A stretch of 64,000 nucleotides of DNA, from contig JAMCAN010000003.1 of the NCBI GenBank assembly GCA_023715185.1, positions 186,001 to 250,000 on the forward strand. The letters are read 5' to 3'. The position numbers and the translations under genes are program-made. Origin of the DNA: Planococcus sp. MER TA 32b. Lineage in GTDB: Bacteria; Bacillota; Bacilli; Bacillales_A; Planococcaceae. The notes beneath the pieces are model-generated. The model saw nothing but the letters and a program-made list of their open reading frames with translations, was not told where the DNA came from and ran no database searches. Each line of letters starts with the position of its first letter. Position 1 is the first letter of the stretch. Positions 26,998 to 36,239 of the stretch are shown piece after piece.

Positions 26998-27438
26998 TTC
27001 TTCGTCAAACACATGTACTTTCGTCATTTTGTCGCCGTTTTTCATTGCGCGTGCAACTTCCACGCCTGCAGCGTCAACTTGGCCGAATACTGTGTGAACG
27101 CCGTCAAGATGCGGCTGAGGCTCATGGACGATAAAGAATTGGCTTGAGCCAGTATCTTTACCAGCGTGTGCCATCGACAAACTGCCTGCCTGGTGTTTAT
27201 GCGGGTTGTTGTCTGTTTCGCACTTGATCGTTTTGCCGCTGCCGCCAGCGCCAGTTCCAGTCGGGTCGCCGCCTTGGCTTACGAAGCCAGGGATGACGCG
27301 GTGGAATGTTACATCGTTATAGAAACCGGAGTTAGCCAGTTCCTCAAAGTTTGCTACAGTGTTTGGTGCTTCATTCGGGAAAAGTTCGAAATTGATGATT
27401 TCGCCGTTTTCCATGTGGATGTGGCCTTTTTTCGCCAT
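26995..27438 (-). CDS. ppiB: Peptidyl-prolyl cis-trans isomerase, cyclophilin type
   Basis: This 147-residue cytoplasmic cyclophilin catalyses proline isomerisation during folding. The core shows [19 protein letters not shown], with the catalytic Arg, and [19 protein letters not shown] and [14 protein letters not shown] 27438 follows AAAAGGAG; the ATG three codons upstream lies too close to it. The gene end runs into a type A repeat, and no separate terminator is seen there. Confidence 0.93.
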   Translation of the reverse strand: MAKKGHIHMENGEIINFELFPNEAPNTVANFEELANSGFYNDVTFHRVIPGFVSQGGDPTGTGAGGSGKTIKCETDNNPHKHQAGSLSMAHAGKDTGSSQFFIVHEPQPHLDGVHTVFGQVDAAGVEVARAMKNGDKMTKVHVFDEE

Positions 27439-27514
27439 TAAAAACATCTCCTTTTCGGTTTGTTCATTCTCAAGTATAGCGATTTTGGCGGTCTGTGTAT
27501 AATGATTTGACGGT

Positions 27515-28306
27515 TTACAGCGCTTTCAGCAATCCGCCGTCGACAATCAGTGATTGGCCGGTCATATAAGAGTTGGCGGAAGAAGCAAGGAAAACAAGGA
27601 TTTTCGCGAATTCCTCAGGCTCGCCCATGCGACCTCTCGGAATCTGTTTCTCGGTGTTTTCGACGACCTGTTCGACCGTCAGATTCTGCTTGTCAGCGGC
27701 AATCTGATTGAGTTCAGCTACCCGGTCCGTCGCAATTTTGCCCGGTCCCACCGTATTGACCATGATATTATCGCCAGCCACTTCACGCGCCAGGGTTTTC
27801 GCGAAACCGACCATTCCCGCGCGGAAGGTGTTCGATAAAATAAGTCCGTCCAGAACTTCTTTCGTCGACGAAGATGATACATTCACGATGCGCCCGAATT
27901 GCTGTTCTTTCATATAAGGGAGAACAGCACGGGATGCGCGGATGTAACTGAGCAGATTCTGGTCGAAAGCTTTGTACCAATCTTCATCCGTTACGCCATC
28001 AAATCCGCCTGCTTTCGGTCCGCCGGTGTTATTGATCAGAACATCCACGCGTCCCGCTTTATCAGCGACGAATGCAAAGAAATCCGCAATGTCCTTTTCA
28101 TCTGTCATATCACATGACTTGAAGAAGACTTGGTCGTTCTGCGATTGCTGTTTGATTTCTTCCGCAGTTTCCCGCAATTTATCTTCACTTCTGCTTGAAA
28201 TAAAAACGGTTGCCCCTTCTTTGGCGAACTCCATCGCTGTCGCTTTTCCGAGACCTTTACTGGAAGCCATGACCGCCACCACTTTATCCTTCAATCCTAA
28301 ATCCAT
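27515..28306 (-). CDS. Atypical short-chain dehydrogenase/reductase
   Basis: This 263-residue Rossmann-fold SDR has nucleotide-binding turn [10 protein letters not shown] (the usual TGxxxGIG changed to ASSKGLG), NNTGG in the NAG position, and IVNVSSSST for the catalytic Ser strand. The YxxxK catalytic pair is missing: the expected place reads [10 protein letters not shown]. The C-terminus [18 protein letters not shown] is standard. Some SDR subfamilies of Bacillales share this SN..R variation, so it is likely a real subfamily with altered chemistry rather than decay. Confidence 0.85.
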   Translation of the reverse strand: MDLGLKDKVVAVMASSKGLGKATAMEFAKEGATVFISSRSEDKLRETAEEIKQQSQNDQVFFKSCDMTDEKDIADFFAFVADKAGRVDVLINNTGGPKAGGFDGVTDEDWYKAFDQNLLSYIRASRAVLPYMKEQQFGRIVNVSSSSTKEVLDGLILSNTFRAGMVGFAKTLAREVAGDNIMVNTVGPGKIATDRVAELNQIAADKQNLTVEQVVENTEKQIPRGRMGEPEEFAKILVFLASSANSYMTGQSLIVDGGLLKAL

Positions 28307-28488
28307 CCGTTATTCACCCTTTCCATTTAATCTACAATTCCCAGTTTACCGAATCAAGTGGCATATTGCAGTTCAATCGTGCTGGAATTCTGAATTTTCC
28401 TTCGTATATCTCCGTCAATAGTCCAATAGCGTGAAATAGGATAGAATATGATAGGATATAAATATTGATACTAATGGGAGTGTTTTAA

Positions 28489-29475
28489 ATGGAAGAACGC
28501 GAAATTTTTGATATTACGATTATCGGCGGCGGGCCAACAGGCTTGTTTGCTTCCTTTTATGGTGGAATGCGCAAGATGAAGGTAAAGATTCTGGACAGCC
28601 TGCCACAACTCGGCGGCCAATTGACAGAACTTTATCCTGATAAATATATTTACGACGTCGGAGGGTTTTCCAAAGTCCTGGCGAAAGATCTGGTGGACAA
28701 TTTGACTGTTCAAGCCAATTACGGTGATCCGACAATCTGTCTGGAGGAAACGGTGTCAGCCGCGGAACGTCACGGGGACCACTTTGTTATCCGTACCGAT
28801 AAAGGGGAACATTACTCGAAAACGATCCTGTTGACTGCCGGAGTCGGAGCATTCCAGCCCCGGAAATTGGCAGTTGAAGGCGCTGAAGAGTTTGAAGGGA
28901 AAACTTTGCATTATGGAGTGAAGGACCTTACGATGTTCAGCGGTAAAAAAGTCGTTGTCCTTGGCGGAGGAGACTCCGCAGTGGACTGGGCTATGATGCT
29001 GGAAAATGTAGCTGATCAAGTGACATTGAGCCACCGCCGTGACAAAATGACGGCGCACGAAGCCAATGTGGATGCCATGATGGCCTCTACAGTAAACGTT
29101 ATGAAGCCATACGGTGTTCAGGAATTGGTCGGTGAAAACGGAGAAGTCCGCGAATTGGTGCTGATCGATAAAGAGGGCAACGAAGAACGCCTTGAAGTCG
29201 ATCATGTCATCGTCAACTACGGAAATATCACATCTCTTGGACCGTTGAAAGAATGGGGACTTGAGATGGAGAAAAACTCGGTTGTTGTCAATTCTAAAAT
29301 GGAGACTAGCATTGACGGCATTTATGCTGCCGGAGATGTAGCCACATACGAAGGAAAAGTGAAATTGATCGCAGTAGGATTCGGCGAAGCGCCGACGGCC
29401 ATCAATAACGCGAAAGCGTATCTTGATCCGAAATCCAAAGTCCAGCCGCTTCACAGCACAAGTGTATTTAAATAA
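28489..29475 (+). CDS. Ferredoxin/flavodoxin-NADP+ reductase, thioredoxin-reductase-like (YumC type)
   Basis: This 328-residue FAD enzyme transfers electrons between NADPH and ferredoxin or flavodoxin. The FAD motif [16 protein letters not shown] (residues 10-25) and NADPH motif [14 protein letters not shown] are clear. The CxxC redox pair of thioredoxin reductases is absent and the C-terminus extends to [11 protein letters not shown], both as in YumC-type reductases. The GGGAG site precedes the ATG. It ends just before a reversed type A repeat. Confidence 0.92.
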   Translation: MEEREIFDITIIGGGPTGLFASFYGGMRKMKVKILDSLPQLGGQLTELYPDKYIYDVGGFSKVLAKDLVDNLTVQANYGDPTICLEETVSAAERHGDHFVIRTDKGEHYSKTILLTAGVGAFQPRKLAVEGAEEFEGKTLHYGVKDLTMFSGKKVVVLGGGDSAVDWAMMLENVADQVTLSHRRDKMTAHEANVDAMMASTVNVMKPYGVQELVGENGEVRELVLIDKEGNEERLEVDHVIVNYGNITSLGPLKEWGLEMEKNSVVVNSKMETSIDGIYAAGDVATYEGKVKLIAVGFGEAPTAINNAKAYLDPKSKVQPLHSTSVFK

Positions 29476-29584
29476 GAAAAGCGGAAGCGCCCGTTAAACT
29501 CTGAAAGGCATAAGACGGATTAGCGGAGCGGCGTCCTTTGCCGCATAGCTAAGCAGGCTCATGACCCGAAGAGTTTGGCTGGAT
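29476..29584 (-). repeat. Type A repeat, reverse orientation
   Basis: The element reads from AGAAAAGCGGAAGCGCCCGT through GGCATAAGAC to GACCCGAAGAGTTTGGCTGG, the complement of other A copies. It starts 1 bp after the reductase stop. Confidence 0.8.
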
Positions 29585-29648
29585 AGAGAAACATCCGTTA
29601 TTAAGCATTACCAAGCTAAGAGCTGATACTTTTTATCCTGTACGAATG

Positions 29649-29675
29649 AGCATTCCCGCATTTTGTGGGAATGCT
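29649..29675 (+). terminator. Intrinsic terminator
   Basis: AGCATTCCC pairs with GGGAATGCT and is followed by T5; it lies 170 bp after the reductase gene, beyond a type A repeat. The rest of 29676-29893 holds no recognisable ORF. Confidence 0.75.
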
Positions 29676-29893
29676 TTTTGTATATTTAATCGAAAGGCTC
29701 TTTAAGTAATGCAGTACAATGAAAAATTCCGTAGCCGATCATAAAACCCTGTTTGCCGCTCACAACTCGCCAATTGGACATTACAGAGTCGTTTCAATAA
29801 CGGTTTCAAATTATATTTCCAAGTCAACTGTAATAATATGTTAAACTCAAGTGAAGATTCATCCACACGAACTTAATGATGAGGGCGGTTTAC

Positions 29894-30532
29894 ATGGGAA
29901 AACTATTCTTTTACAGTGATCAGATAACTGAATCTCCCGGAAATAAAAGATTGGATCATCTGCTGCTTGAAGGATTGGATCTTGAACACGCCAAAATAGC
30001 GTACATTCCTTCCACAGAAGATAAAGAAAAGGTGTATTACACTCTTAAAGCGGAATATTACCGTGGTTATGGAATTCGGAATATGATGTTTTTTGATATT
30101 TACAGCGAATTTGATTCGACAAGAATCGATGAGTTGCTGCAATGTGACATCATCCATCTCTCTGCCGGAAATCCGCTTGAATTGAGAAAAGCCTTGAGAC
30201 GCAGAAAGATGGACGAACATCTGAATGCGTATTTTAAACAAGGCGGAGTTTTGGCGGGAGTAAGCGCGGGAGCTGTGCAATTCGGCAAATCGACGAAATT
30301 ATTTCAGCTGTATGCCGGCGATTCCGAAGAAACGCTGGATGCATTGCGATTCGTCGATTTTGAATTCCTTCCGCATTATAACCGCTGGAATGACGGCTTC
30401 AAAAAGCAGGTGCAGGACTATGCGCGAACCACAGGCACCACTGTTTATGCAGGGAATGACGGTGATGGCCTGATTGTGGAGGACGGCGAAATTCAATTCA
30501 TCGGAGACATTGTTGTCATAAGCGGCGAGTAA
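29894..30532 (+). CDS. Peptidase E-like (S51 family) protein
   Basis: This 212-residue class I amidotransferase-fold protein has the S51 nucleophile elbow GVSAGAVQF with Ser124 in place of Cys, and NDGDGLIVEDGEIQFIG near the end. LSAGNPLELRKAL matches the conserved GGxT/NxFxL loop. Relatives hydrolyse Asp-X dipeptides or are cyanophycinase-like. ATG 29894 is preferred because the ATG at 29876 precedes the GAGGGCGG ribosome site. It shares a bidirectional terminator with the BCCT gene. Confidence 0.85.
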   Translation: MGKLFFYSDQITESPGNKRLDHLLLEGLDLEHAKIAYIPSTEDKEKVYYTLKAEYYRGYGIRNMMFFDIYSEFDSTRIDELLQCDIIHLSAGNPLELRKALRRRKMDEHLNAYFKQGGVLAGVSAGAVQFGKSTKLFQLYAGDSEETLDALRFVDFEFLPHYNRWNDGFKKQVQDYARTTGTTVYAGNDGDGLIVEDGEIQFIGDIVVISGE

Positions 30533-30562
30533 TTGACAGGATTTATAAAAAAATGAAAAAAA

Positions 30563-30589
30563 GCATTTCCGCATCGTTAGCGGAAATGC
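30563..30589. terminator. Bidirectional intrinsic terminator
   Basis: GCATTTCCGC and GCGGAAATGC pair perfectly, flanked by an A7 run and a T6 run, so it serves both converging genes. Confidence 0.9.
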
Positions 30590-30594
30590 CTTTT

Positions 30595-32103
30595 TTATTG
30601 TCTTCTGACTCTTTTGGTTTTATTGACCAGAGGATCCTGCGAAGCGGCTTTGAAGAATGCAACGCCCATCAGCAGGACGACCACGGAAAATGGCAAGGCC
30701 GCAATAATGAGTATGTTTTGCAATCCCTGCGTACCGCCAGAGAAAATGACGATTGCTGCGACGGCCGATTGGATCAGCCCCCAAGTGATTTTCACCAGGT
30801 TCGGCGGATTGATCATTCCGCCAGTTGTCTGCATGCCCAGTACGAAAGTGGCTGAATCCGCGGAAGTGATAAAGAAGATGGCAACTACGAACAAAGTCAT
30901 GATCGACATCACGGTTCCGAGCGGGTAATTTTGCAGAACACCGAAAGTGGCTGTTTCCAGGCTGTATTCGGAAATCTTGGCGATCCCGTTCTGTTCAAGA
31001 TTAAGTGCTGATGCACCGAATACGGCGAAGAAGATGAAACATACAATAGAAGGAACGAACAAGACACCCAGTACAAATTCCTTTACTGTGCGTCCGCGTG
31101 AAATCCGCGCGATGAAAATTCCGACGAAAGGAGCCCAAGAAATCCACCAAGCCCAATAGAAGATGGTCCAGCCATTCACCCAAGCGCGGCGGTCAGTGTT
31201 CAAAGGTTCAAGATGGAAGCTCATGGAGAAGAAATTGGACAGGTAGCCGCCAAGGCTGTTTGTAAATGTATCCAAAATGTAGAGTGTCGGTCCGACGGCC
31301 AATAATAGGAAGACAAGGGCAAAAGCCAGCACCATATTGATATTACTGAGGTATTTGATTCCTTTTCCGATTCCCGACCAAGCAGAGACGATGAATAGCA
31401 CAGTCGCTGCGGCAAGGATCAGTAATTGAAACGGAAACGTATTGGGAGTCCCCAATAGAAAGTGCATGCCTTCATTGATTTGGGCGGAGCCGAATCCGAG
31501 GGTAGACGCGACACCGACGATTGTGGCGAAGACCGCCAGAACATCAATCAGTTTGCCGAGCGGTCCGGCCATGCGTTTTTTGCCGAACAAAGGAACCAGT
31601 GTTGCGCTGATAAGCCCGGGAGCTCCGTTATGGAATTTCGAGTAGGCCAATGCCAGCGCAACCAGGCCATAAACAGCCCACGCGTGCAGCCCCCAATGGA
31701 AGAACGAAAATTGCATGGCTTCAGTAATGGCCTGATTTGTACCGGTCTCCGCGCGGGGAGCGCTGATGAACGCATGGGAAATCGGTTCTGATGTGGTCCA
31801 GAAAACCAGTCCCATCCCCATCCCGGCGCTGAACAGCATCGCAAACCAGGAAAGCAGGGAGAATTCCGGTTTATCATCTGATTTGCCAAGTTTAATAGAA
31901 GAAAAGCGTGAAAAGATGAGATAAATGCAGAATACAAGAATAACAAAAACGGTGGTCAGGTAATACCAACCGAACGCACGTGAGATGTCGGCCGTTAAAT
32001 TGCCTGTCAGTTCCTTAAAGTTTTCCGGCGCAATAAAGCCCCACACCACAAGGGCTAGACAGGTGGCCAATGAAATCCAGAACACAGATGTAACATTTCT
32101 CAA
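30595..32103 (-). CDS. BCCT family betaine/carnitine/choline-type transporter
   Basis: This 502-residue, 12-helix secondary transporter for compatible solutes has the aromatic-rich segment FYWAWWISWAPFVGIFIARISRGRT, the substrate-binding signature of the BCCT family, and GMGMGLVFWTTSEP for the first unwound helix. The start is TTG 32103, 7 nt after AAGGAGG. It is expected to import glycine betaine or a relative in osmotic stress. It is monocistronic. Confidence 0.92.
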   Translation of the reverse strand: MRNVTSVFWISLATCLALVVWGFIAPENFKELTGNLTADISRAFGWYYLTTVFVILVFCIYLIFSRFSSIKLGKSDDKPEFSLLSWFAMLFSAGMGMGLVFWTTSEPISHAFISAPRAETGTNQAITEAMQFSFFHWGLHAWAVYGLVALALAYSKFHNGAPGLISATLVPLFGKKRMAGPLGKLIDVLAVFATIVGVASTLGFGSAQINEGMHFLLGTPNTFPFQLLILAAATVLFIVSAWSGIGKGIKYLSNINMVLAFALVFLLLAVGPTLYILDTFTNSLGGYLSNFFSMSFHLEPLNTDRRAWVNGWTIFYWAWWISWAPFVGIFIARISRGRTVKEFVLGVLFVPSIVCFIFFAVFGASALNLEQNGIAKISEYSLETATFGVLQNYPLGTVMSIMTLFVVAIFFITSADSATFVLGMQTTGGMINPPNLVKITWGLIQSAVAAIVIFSGGTQGLQNILIIAALPFSVVVLLMGVAFFKAASQDPLVNKTKRVRRQ

Positions 32104-32361
32104 ATCGATCCCTCCTTAATAAGGACATTTTACAGTATTTTTCTAAAGAGATGGCACGCAGGGATAAACAAAACCTCTATTTCCGGGAATTTGCCTTAAG
32201 CAAATTGAAACGCGATATTAAAGGCTTTCTTCTTATTTGGTTTAGCCTAATTTTCATAGTGGTAAACGCGGAGGACGGAATAGAGGGAAAAGTAATTTAT
32301 TGAAATATCTCGAATCCCAAATAAATAGTTTTATTACAACCTGTAATATAATGCACTTTCA
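32104..32361. other. Intergenic region upstream of BCCT and LysM-3D genes
   Basis: This is the shared divergent upstream region. AT-rich, with ATTACAACCTGTAAT (inverted repeat, about 32335-32349). No riboswitch architecture such as ydaO/c-di-AMP could be recognised, and no ORF with a ribosome site was seen. Confidence 0.4.
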
Positions 32362-32378
32362 CGTAACGTAATTGTTAA
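32362..32378 (+). promoter_or_regulatory. WalR-like binding site
   Basis: CGTAAC-GTAAT-TGTTAA fits the WalR pattern TGTWAH-N5-TGTWAH with one mismatch in the first base. It lies directly upstream of the -35 at 32400, a position suited to activation of a cell-wall gene. Confidence 0.5.
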
Positions 32379-32399
32379 ATTAGAACTGTCGTTTTGTCA

Positions 32400-32427
32400 T
32401 TGTCCTGAAATGTTCAGGTGTTATAGT
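32400..32427 (+). promoter_or_regulatory. Promoter of LysM-3D gene
   Basis: TTGTCC and TATAGT are separated by 16 bp. The spacer contains the palindrome CCTGAAATGTTCAGG (32404-32418). Confidence 0.5.
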
Positions 32428-32463
32428 TTGTCTTGTGTTAGTGAAAAGGAGGAATTTCATTAT

Positions 32464-33252
32464 ATGAAAAAGCAAATCGTGACACTAACGGCAATCGCAG
32501 CTCTTAGTGTAGGCGCGGCAACAACAGCAAGCGCTGATTCAACGTATACAGTCAAATCCGGTGATACTTTGTGGGGAATCTCACAAGCAAACAATGTATC
32601 AGTCAGTGAGTTAAAAGGATGGAACGACCTATCATCAGATCTTATTTTCCCGAAACAGCAGCTTAGCATTGGCGAAGAAAAACCAAAGCAAGAAGCAGCA
32701 GCAGAGAAATCATCTTATACAGTTAAAAGCGGCGACACATTGTACCGTATCGCAGTAAACCACGGAATTTCATTGGACCAGCTTATGAGCTGGAACGGCA
32801 TCACAGGCCACTTGATCTATCCTGGTGACAAATTGGTGGTAAGCGGCGGAACAGCAATTTCGGTTCCTAAAGCACCAGCGACTTCACAAACTTCAGCACC
32901 AGCGCCAGCGCAGTCAACTGCACCGGCACAATCTTCTGCACCGGCTAAAGCACCACAATCCGGTAAAGAAATGACAGTATCTGCAACAGCATATACAGCG
33001 TTCTGCACAGGATGTTCAGGTGTTACTGCAACTGGCATCGACTTGCGTGCGAACCCGAACCAAAAAGTAATCGCGGTTGACCCTACAGTTATTCCACTTG
33101 GATCTACAGTATGGGTTGAAGGCTACGGAACAGCAATCGCTGGAGACACTGGCGGAGCTATCAAAGGCAACAAAATTGACGTGTTCATCCCGTCAAGAGA
33201 TGCAGCTCTTCAATGGGGCCGCAAAAACGTAACAATCAAAATTCTTGAATAG
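32464..33252 (+). CDS. Secreted LysM-LysM-3D cell-wall protein (YocH-like)
   Basis: This 262-residue protein has a signal peptide (MKKQIVTLTAIAALSVGAAT, cleavage near TASA-D). Two LysM domains bind peptidoglycan (about residues 26-68 and 78-120; both begin YTVKSGDTL), then come an Ala/Pro/Ser linker and a C-terminal 3D domain with the three Asp residues (IDLRANPNQKVIAVDPT, GDTGGAIKGNKIDVF). It is probably a muralytic enzyme, like YocH/YabE. AAAGGAGG precedes the ATG. The upstream WalR-like site suggests control by the essential WalRK system. Codon use is markedly biased toward highly expressed codons compared with neighbours. Confidence 0.9.
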   Translation: MKKQIVTLTAIAALSVGAATTASADSTYTVKSGDTLWGISQANNVSVSELKGWNDLSSDLIFPKQQLSIGEEKPKQEAAAEKSSYTVKSGDTLYRIAVNHGISLDQLMSWNGITGHLIYPGDKLVVSGGTAISVPKAPATSQTSAPAPAQSTAPAQSSAPAKAPQSGKEMTVSATAYTAFCTGCSGVTATGIDLRANPNQKVIAVDPTVIPLGSTVWVEGYGTAIAGDTGGAIKGNKIDVFIPSRDAALQWGRKNVTIKILE

Positions 33253-33269
33253 AATAAATTAGCTACAAA

Positions 33270-33292
33270 GCCGAGGTGAACATTCCCTTGGC
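33270..33292 (+). terminator. Intrinsic terminator
   Basis: GCCGAGG and CCTTGGC pair with one G-U, followed by C-T6. Confidence 0.7.
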
Positions 33293-33463
33293 CTTTTTTA
33301 ATGGAAAAAAACCGGTTCGGATTAAAACAGATGACTAATTTGAAAGAAGATTCCGATATTTAGTGGAATTCAATTGTTTAATTCGATACACTGAAAGAGA
33401 ACGAAGATGCAATGAAGTGGAATCCGTTAATGGGAAAAAATATGTACCATAGGAGGATGCAGC

Positions 33464-33937
33464 ATGCCGATGAATATTAAAGTGATAGAGGATCTAAACA
33501 AGTTGGACGTTTCAAAACTGGTGGAGGAAAGCGAAGCGGAAGGTTACAGATTCTTAAGACGGCTGGTCAATCAATACGCAGACGGCACGAATACATTCAA
33601 TAAAGCGGGCGAAGTGCTCTACGGTGTATGGGACCCAGCAGGGGAATTGGTGGCAATCGGCGGATTGAATCGGGATCCTTATTCCGATAAAAGCGGAATC
33701 GGCAGACTGAGAAGATTTTATATTTCTGAGCATGCGCGAAGACAGGGCATAGGCACGGAATTGCTGAAAGAGATTTTAAATTACGGCCAAGGCCATTTCA
33801 GTGAAATTGTTGTACGGACTGATTCATCCATTGCGGATGCTTTTTACAGGGCGAACGGATTCTCCGGTGATCTCGGTATGCCTGATGTTACCCACCATAT
33901 CGTATTGGATAACGAATATTCCAAAGAAGCGAAATAG
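33464..33937 (+). CDS. GNAT family N-acetyltransferase
   Basis: This 157-residue acetyltransferase has acetyl-CoA motif A in RRFYISEHARRQGIGTELLK (Q/R-x-x-G-x-G). The N-terminal part EEGYRFLRRLVNQYADG is of the type seen in single-domain GNATs of unknown substrate. TAGGAGGATGC gives a clear ribosome site before ATG 33464. It is monocistronic with a terminator. Confidence 0.82.
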   Translation: MPMNIKVIEDLNKLDVSKLVEESEAEGYRFLRRLVNQYADGTNTFNKAGEVLYGVWDPAGELVAIGGLNRDPYSDKSGIGRLRRFYISEHARRQGIGTELLKEILNYGQGHFSEIVVRTDSSIADAFYRANGFSGDLGMPDVTHHIVLDNEYSKEAK

Positions 33938-33954
33938 TACAGAGCGAATTAGGG

Positions 33955-33978
33955 AGCTGCCGGAAAATTCCGGTGGCT
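33955..33978 (+). terminator. Intrinsic terminator
   Basis: AGCTGCCGGAA and TTCCGGTGGCT pair (bulged TG in both arms), followed by T6. Confidence 0.8.
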
Positions 33979-34069
33979 TTTTTCATTTCGCGTATGGATT
34001 ATTTACATATAAATCAATATTATAGAAAAGAATATGCCAGCCCTTATAAAAAATGAAAAGAGATGAAGT

Positions 34070-34576
34070 ATGAGAAAAGTGACGGTAACAGATTACCAAC
34101 CCGAGTGGAAGCAGCAATTTCAGCAGGCGGCAAAAGAGATCAAAGAGATCTTCGGCGAAGAATGTATTGAAATTCATCATATTGGCAGCACTTCAATAGA
34201 AGGAATGGCGGCAAAACCGATTATCGACTTGATGCCGGTGGTGCGCGTAATAGAATCCGCAGACGTATTGATCGCCGAAATGGAGAAGCTTGGCTATGAA
34301 TCGAAAGGGGAAAATGGGCTGCCGGGCCGCAGATATTTCCAGCGGGGCGGCGATGAACGGACCCATCACGTACATATTTATGCTGAAGGGAATCCTGAAA
34401 TCGGGAGGCATTTAGCTTTTAGAAATTATTTAAGGGGAAATCCCCAAGAGGCGGAAGAATATGGTATCTTGAAGAAGAAACTGGCATATGAATTTCCGTA
34501 TGATATTGACCAATACATTGCCGGCAAAGAAGAACTGGTTGCCCGCATCGAAAAAAATGCAAGAGGAGAGATTTGA
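34070..34576 (+). CDS. GrpB/UPF0157 family nucleotidyltransferase-like protein
   Basis: This 168-residue protein has IEIHHIGSTSIEGMAAKPIIDLMPVV, the nucleotidyltransferase-fold G-S-T...D-x-D-like pattern of the GrpB family (residues about 33-58, quoted in part). It continues with ERTHHVHIYAEGNPEIGRHL and FRNYLR, both family hallmarks. Its stop overlaps the start of the NUDIX gene. Its role is unknown; related domains are also found fused to dephospho-CoA kinase. Confidence 0.85.
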   Translation: MRKVTVTDYQPEWKQQFQQAAKEIKEIFGEECIEIHHIGSTSIEGMAAKPIIDLMPVVRVIESADVLIAEMEKLGYESKGENGLPGRRYFQRGGDERTHHVHIYAEGNPEIGRHLAFRNYLRGNPQEAEEYGILKKKLAYEFPYDIDQYIAGKEELVARIEKNARGEI

Positions 34577-34989
34577 TGGAAATGTCGAATTGGAAAGGTG
34601 CTTCCGGTATTTGCATCAATGATAACAGGGAAGTTTTGATGGTATTGCAGGGACCGCCGGACGAAGAAAAGAAATGGGGCTTGCCTGCGGGACCGCCGGA
34701 AGGGAGCGAAACGCTGGAAGAAAGCTGCATTCGCGAATTTTCCGAAGTGACAGGGCTCACGGTCCGTATCCTTGGAAGCGCGGGAGTGAAAAAAGACAGC
34801 TTTGATAACGCTGACGTATCGGTGGAATTGCATTATTTTCTCGTGGAAGTCATCGGCGGCGAAATTATCACGCTCGAAGACGATCCTTGGATTCAGGAGA
34901 TCAGGTGGCAGCCGGCTGAAAAACTGGAATCATTAGATCTTGCTGATCCGGAGGAAGCGGAACTGATCAGGTCTTTACTCAAAAACTAA
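34576..34989 (+). CDS. NUDIX hydrolase with altered box
   Basis: This 137-residue NUDIX-fold protein has a Nudix box starting at Gly39 that keeps Glu45, Arg53, Glu54, Glu57 and Gly60, but the last of the paired glutamates is Val58 (REFSEVTG rather than REUxEExG). That residue normally binds the catalytic metal, so activity may be reduced or changed. ATG 34576 follows AGAGGAGAG and overlaps the GrpB-family stop by one base. Confidence 0.8.
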   Translation: MEMSNWKGASGICINDNREVLMVLQGPPDEEKKWGLPAGPPEGSETLEESCIREFSEVTGLTVRILGSAGVKKDSFDNADVSVELHYFLVEVIGGEIITLEDDPWIQEIRWQPAEKLESLDLADPEEAELIRSLLKN

Positions 34990-35014
34990 TGACGAAATAT
35001 AGGGGATGGGAATT

Positions 35015-36175
35015 ATGGAGATGTTCGGAAGGGTAATGATGGCGTTGTTTATCGGGGTGGCCATTTGTTTTTTCGGGGTGCCTGTCCTGTTTATCTTAGC
35101 GTTGAATGGTGATGTCCATTTCATCGGCCTTGTTGTTGCAGCAATGGTTTCTGTCTGGCTGCTGTATATTTTTTCAGACATCGATTTATACAAAAAGCCG
35201 AAAGGAAAGAAAATCGCTGCTGGGATTATCGGTCTTTGCCTGGTGATCGGGGCTTCATTTTCAATTCCGTATTTTTACAAGCAAAGTTTTGCGAAGGTCG
35301 ACGGGGAAGTGGACCTTTATGAATATGAGCCTTTTACTGACAGCGATAAATTGGCGCAGCCGGATTCCCCTTCCAGTTTCAAAATAGAAAATGACTTGCC
35401 GAAGCTTGACGGCGCAACCGCGCTTTATCCGCTGTATGCGGCATTTGCTGAAGCAGTCTATCCGAGCGGGCAATACCCGCCTTATGATCCCGCTTTCAGC
35501 AAAGTGGTTTCGACGACCACTCCTGAAGCATATAACCGGCTCATCGAAGGGAAGGCAGATATCATTTTCGTCGCCGGTCCGTCCAGTGGCCAATTAAAAA
35601 AAGCCGAGAACTTGGGTGTTGAACTGAAAATGACTCCAATCGGCCGGGAAGCCTTTGTCTTTTTCGTCAATTCGAGAAATCCGGTGGACGGTTTGAAGAG
35701 CGAAGAAATAAAGGATATTTACTCAGGTGAGTTGACGAATTGGTCGGAGCTTGGCGGAAAGAATGATGAAATCCGTGCTTTTCAACGCCCGGTAGACAGC
35801 GGCAGCCAGACCACCTTCCTGAAATTCATGAGTGATACCCCTGTCCAGCAGCCGGAAATAGAAGAAATGGCTTCAGGTATGGGCGGCATCATCAGTGAAG
35901 TGGCGAGCTACCGGAATTACAAAAATGCAATTGGCTATACTTTCAGGTTCTTCGCGGTGGATATGGTGCAGAACGATAAAATCAAATTATTGGCGATCGA
36001 TGGTGTAGAGCCGACCATTGATGCGATTCGTTCAGATGAATATCCAATGGCGTCGGAATTCTATGCGGTAACGGCAGGGTCTGACAATCCGAATGCAGAA
36101 GCCTTCATTGAGTGGATTGTTTCGGAAGAGGGGCAGAAGTTGGTGGAAGCCACCGGTTTTGTTTCTGTTAAGTGA
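35015..36175 (+). CDS. Membrane-tethered PstS-like substrate-binding protein
   Basis: This 386-residue protein has three N-terminal membrane segments (within about residues 1-80), then an extracellular periplasmic-binding-protein domain of the phosphate type. The domain includes LDGATALYPLYAAFAEAVYP for the anion loop, STTTPEAYNRLIEGKADIIF and RPVDSGSQTTFLKFM, and ends IVSEEGQKLVEATGFVSVK. No pstCAB genes are near. An anchored PBP fold without a transporter suggests a sensing or phosphate-scavenging accessory role. ATG 35015 suits the AGGGGATGG site better than ATG 35006. Confidence 0.8.
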   Translation: MEMFGRVMMALFIGVAICFFGVPVLFILALNGDVHFIGLVVAAMVSVWLLYIFSDIDLYKKPKGKKIAAGIIGLCLVIGASFSIPYFYKQSFAKVDGEVDLYEYEPFTDSDKLAQPDSPSSFKIENDLPKLDGATALYPLYAAFAEAVYPSGQYPPYDPAFSKVVSTTTPEAYNRLIEGKADIIFVAGPSSGQLKKAENLGVELKMTPIGREAFVFFVNSRNPVDGLKSEEIKDIYSGELTNWSELGGKNDEIRAFQRPVDSGSQTTFLKFMSDTPVQQPEIEEMASGMGGIISEVASYRNYKNAIGYTFRFFAVDMVQNDKIKLLAIDGVEPTIDAIRSDEYPMASEFYAVTAGSDNPNAEAFIEWIVSEEGQKLVEATGFVSVK

Positions 36176-36239
36176 AGGGTTAGAAATTCGGGAAGCGGGT
36201 AATTTATTATAGTAAGGAATTTTTTAAGGAGGGGAAGGC

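Noticed and set aside
32104-32463. c-di-AMP (ydaO-type) riboswitch before the LysM-3D or BCCT gene
   Set aside because: No expression platform or conserved core could be recognised; promoter and WalR-like elements explain the region.
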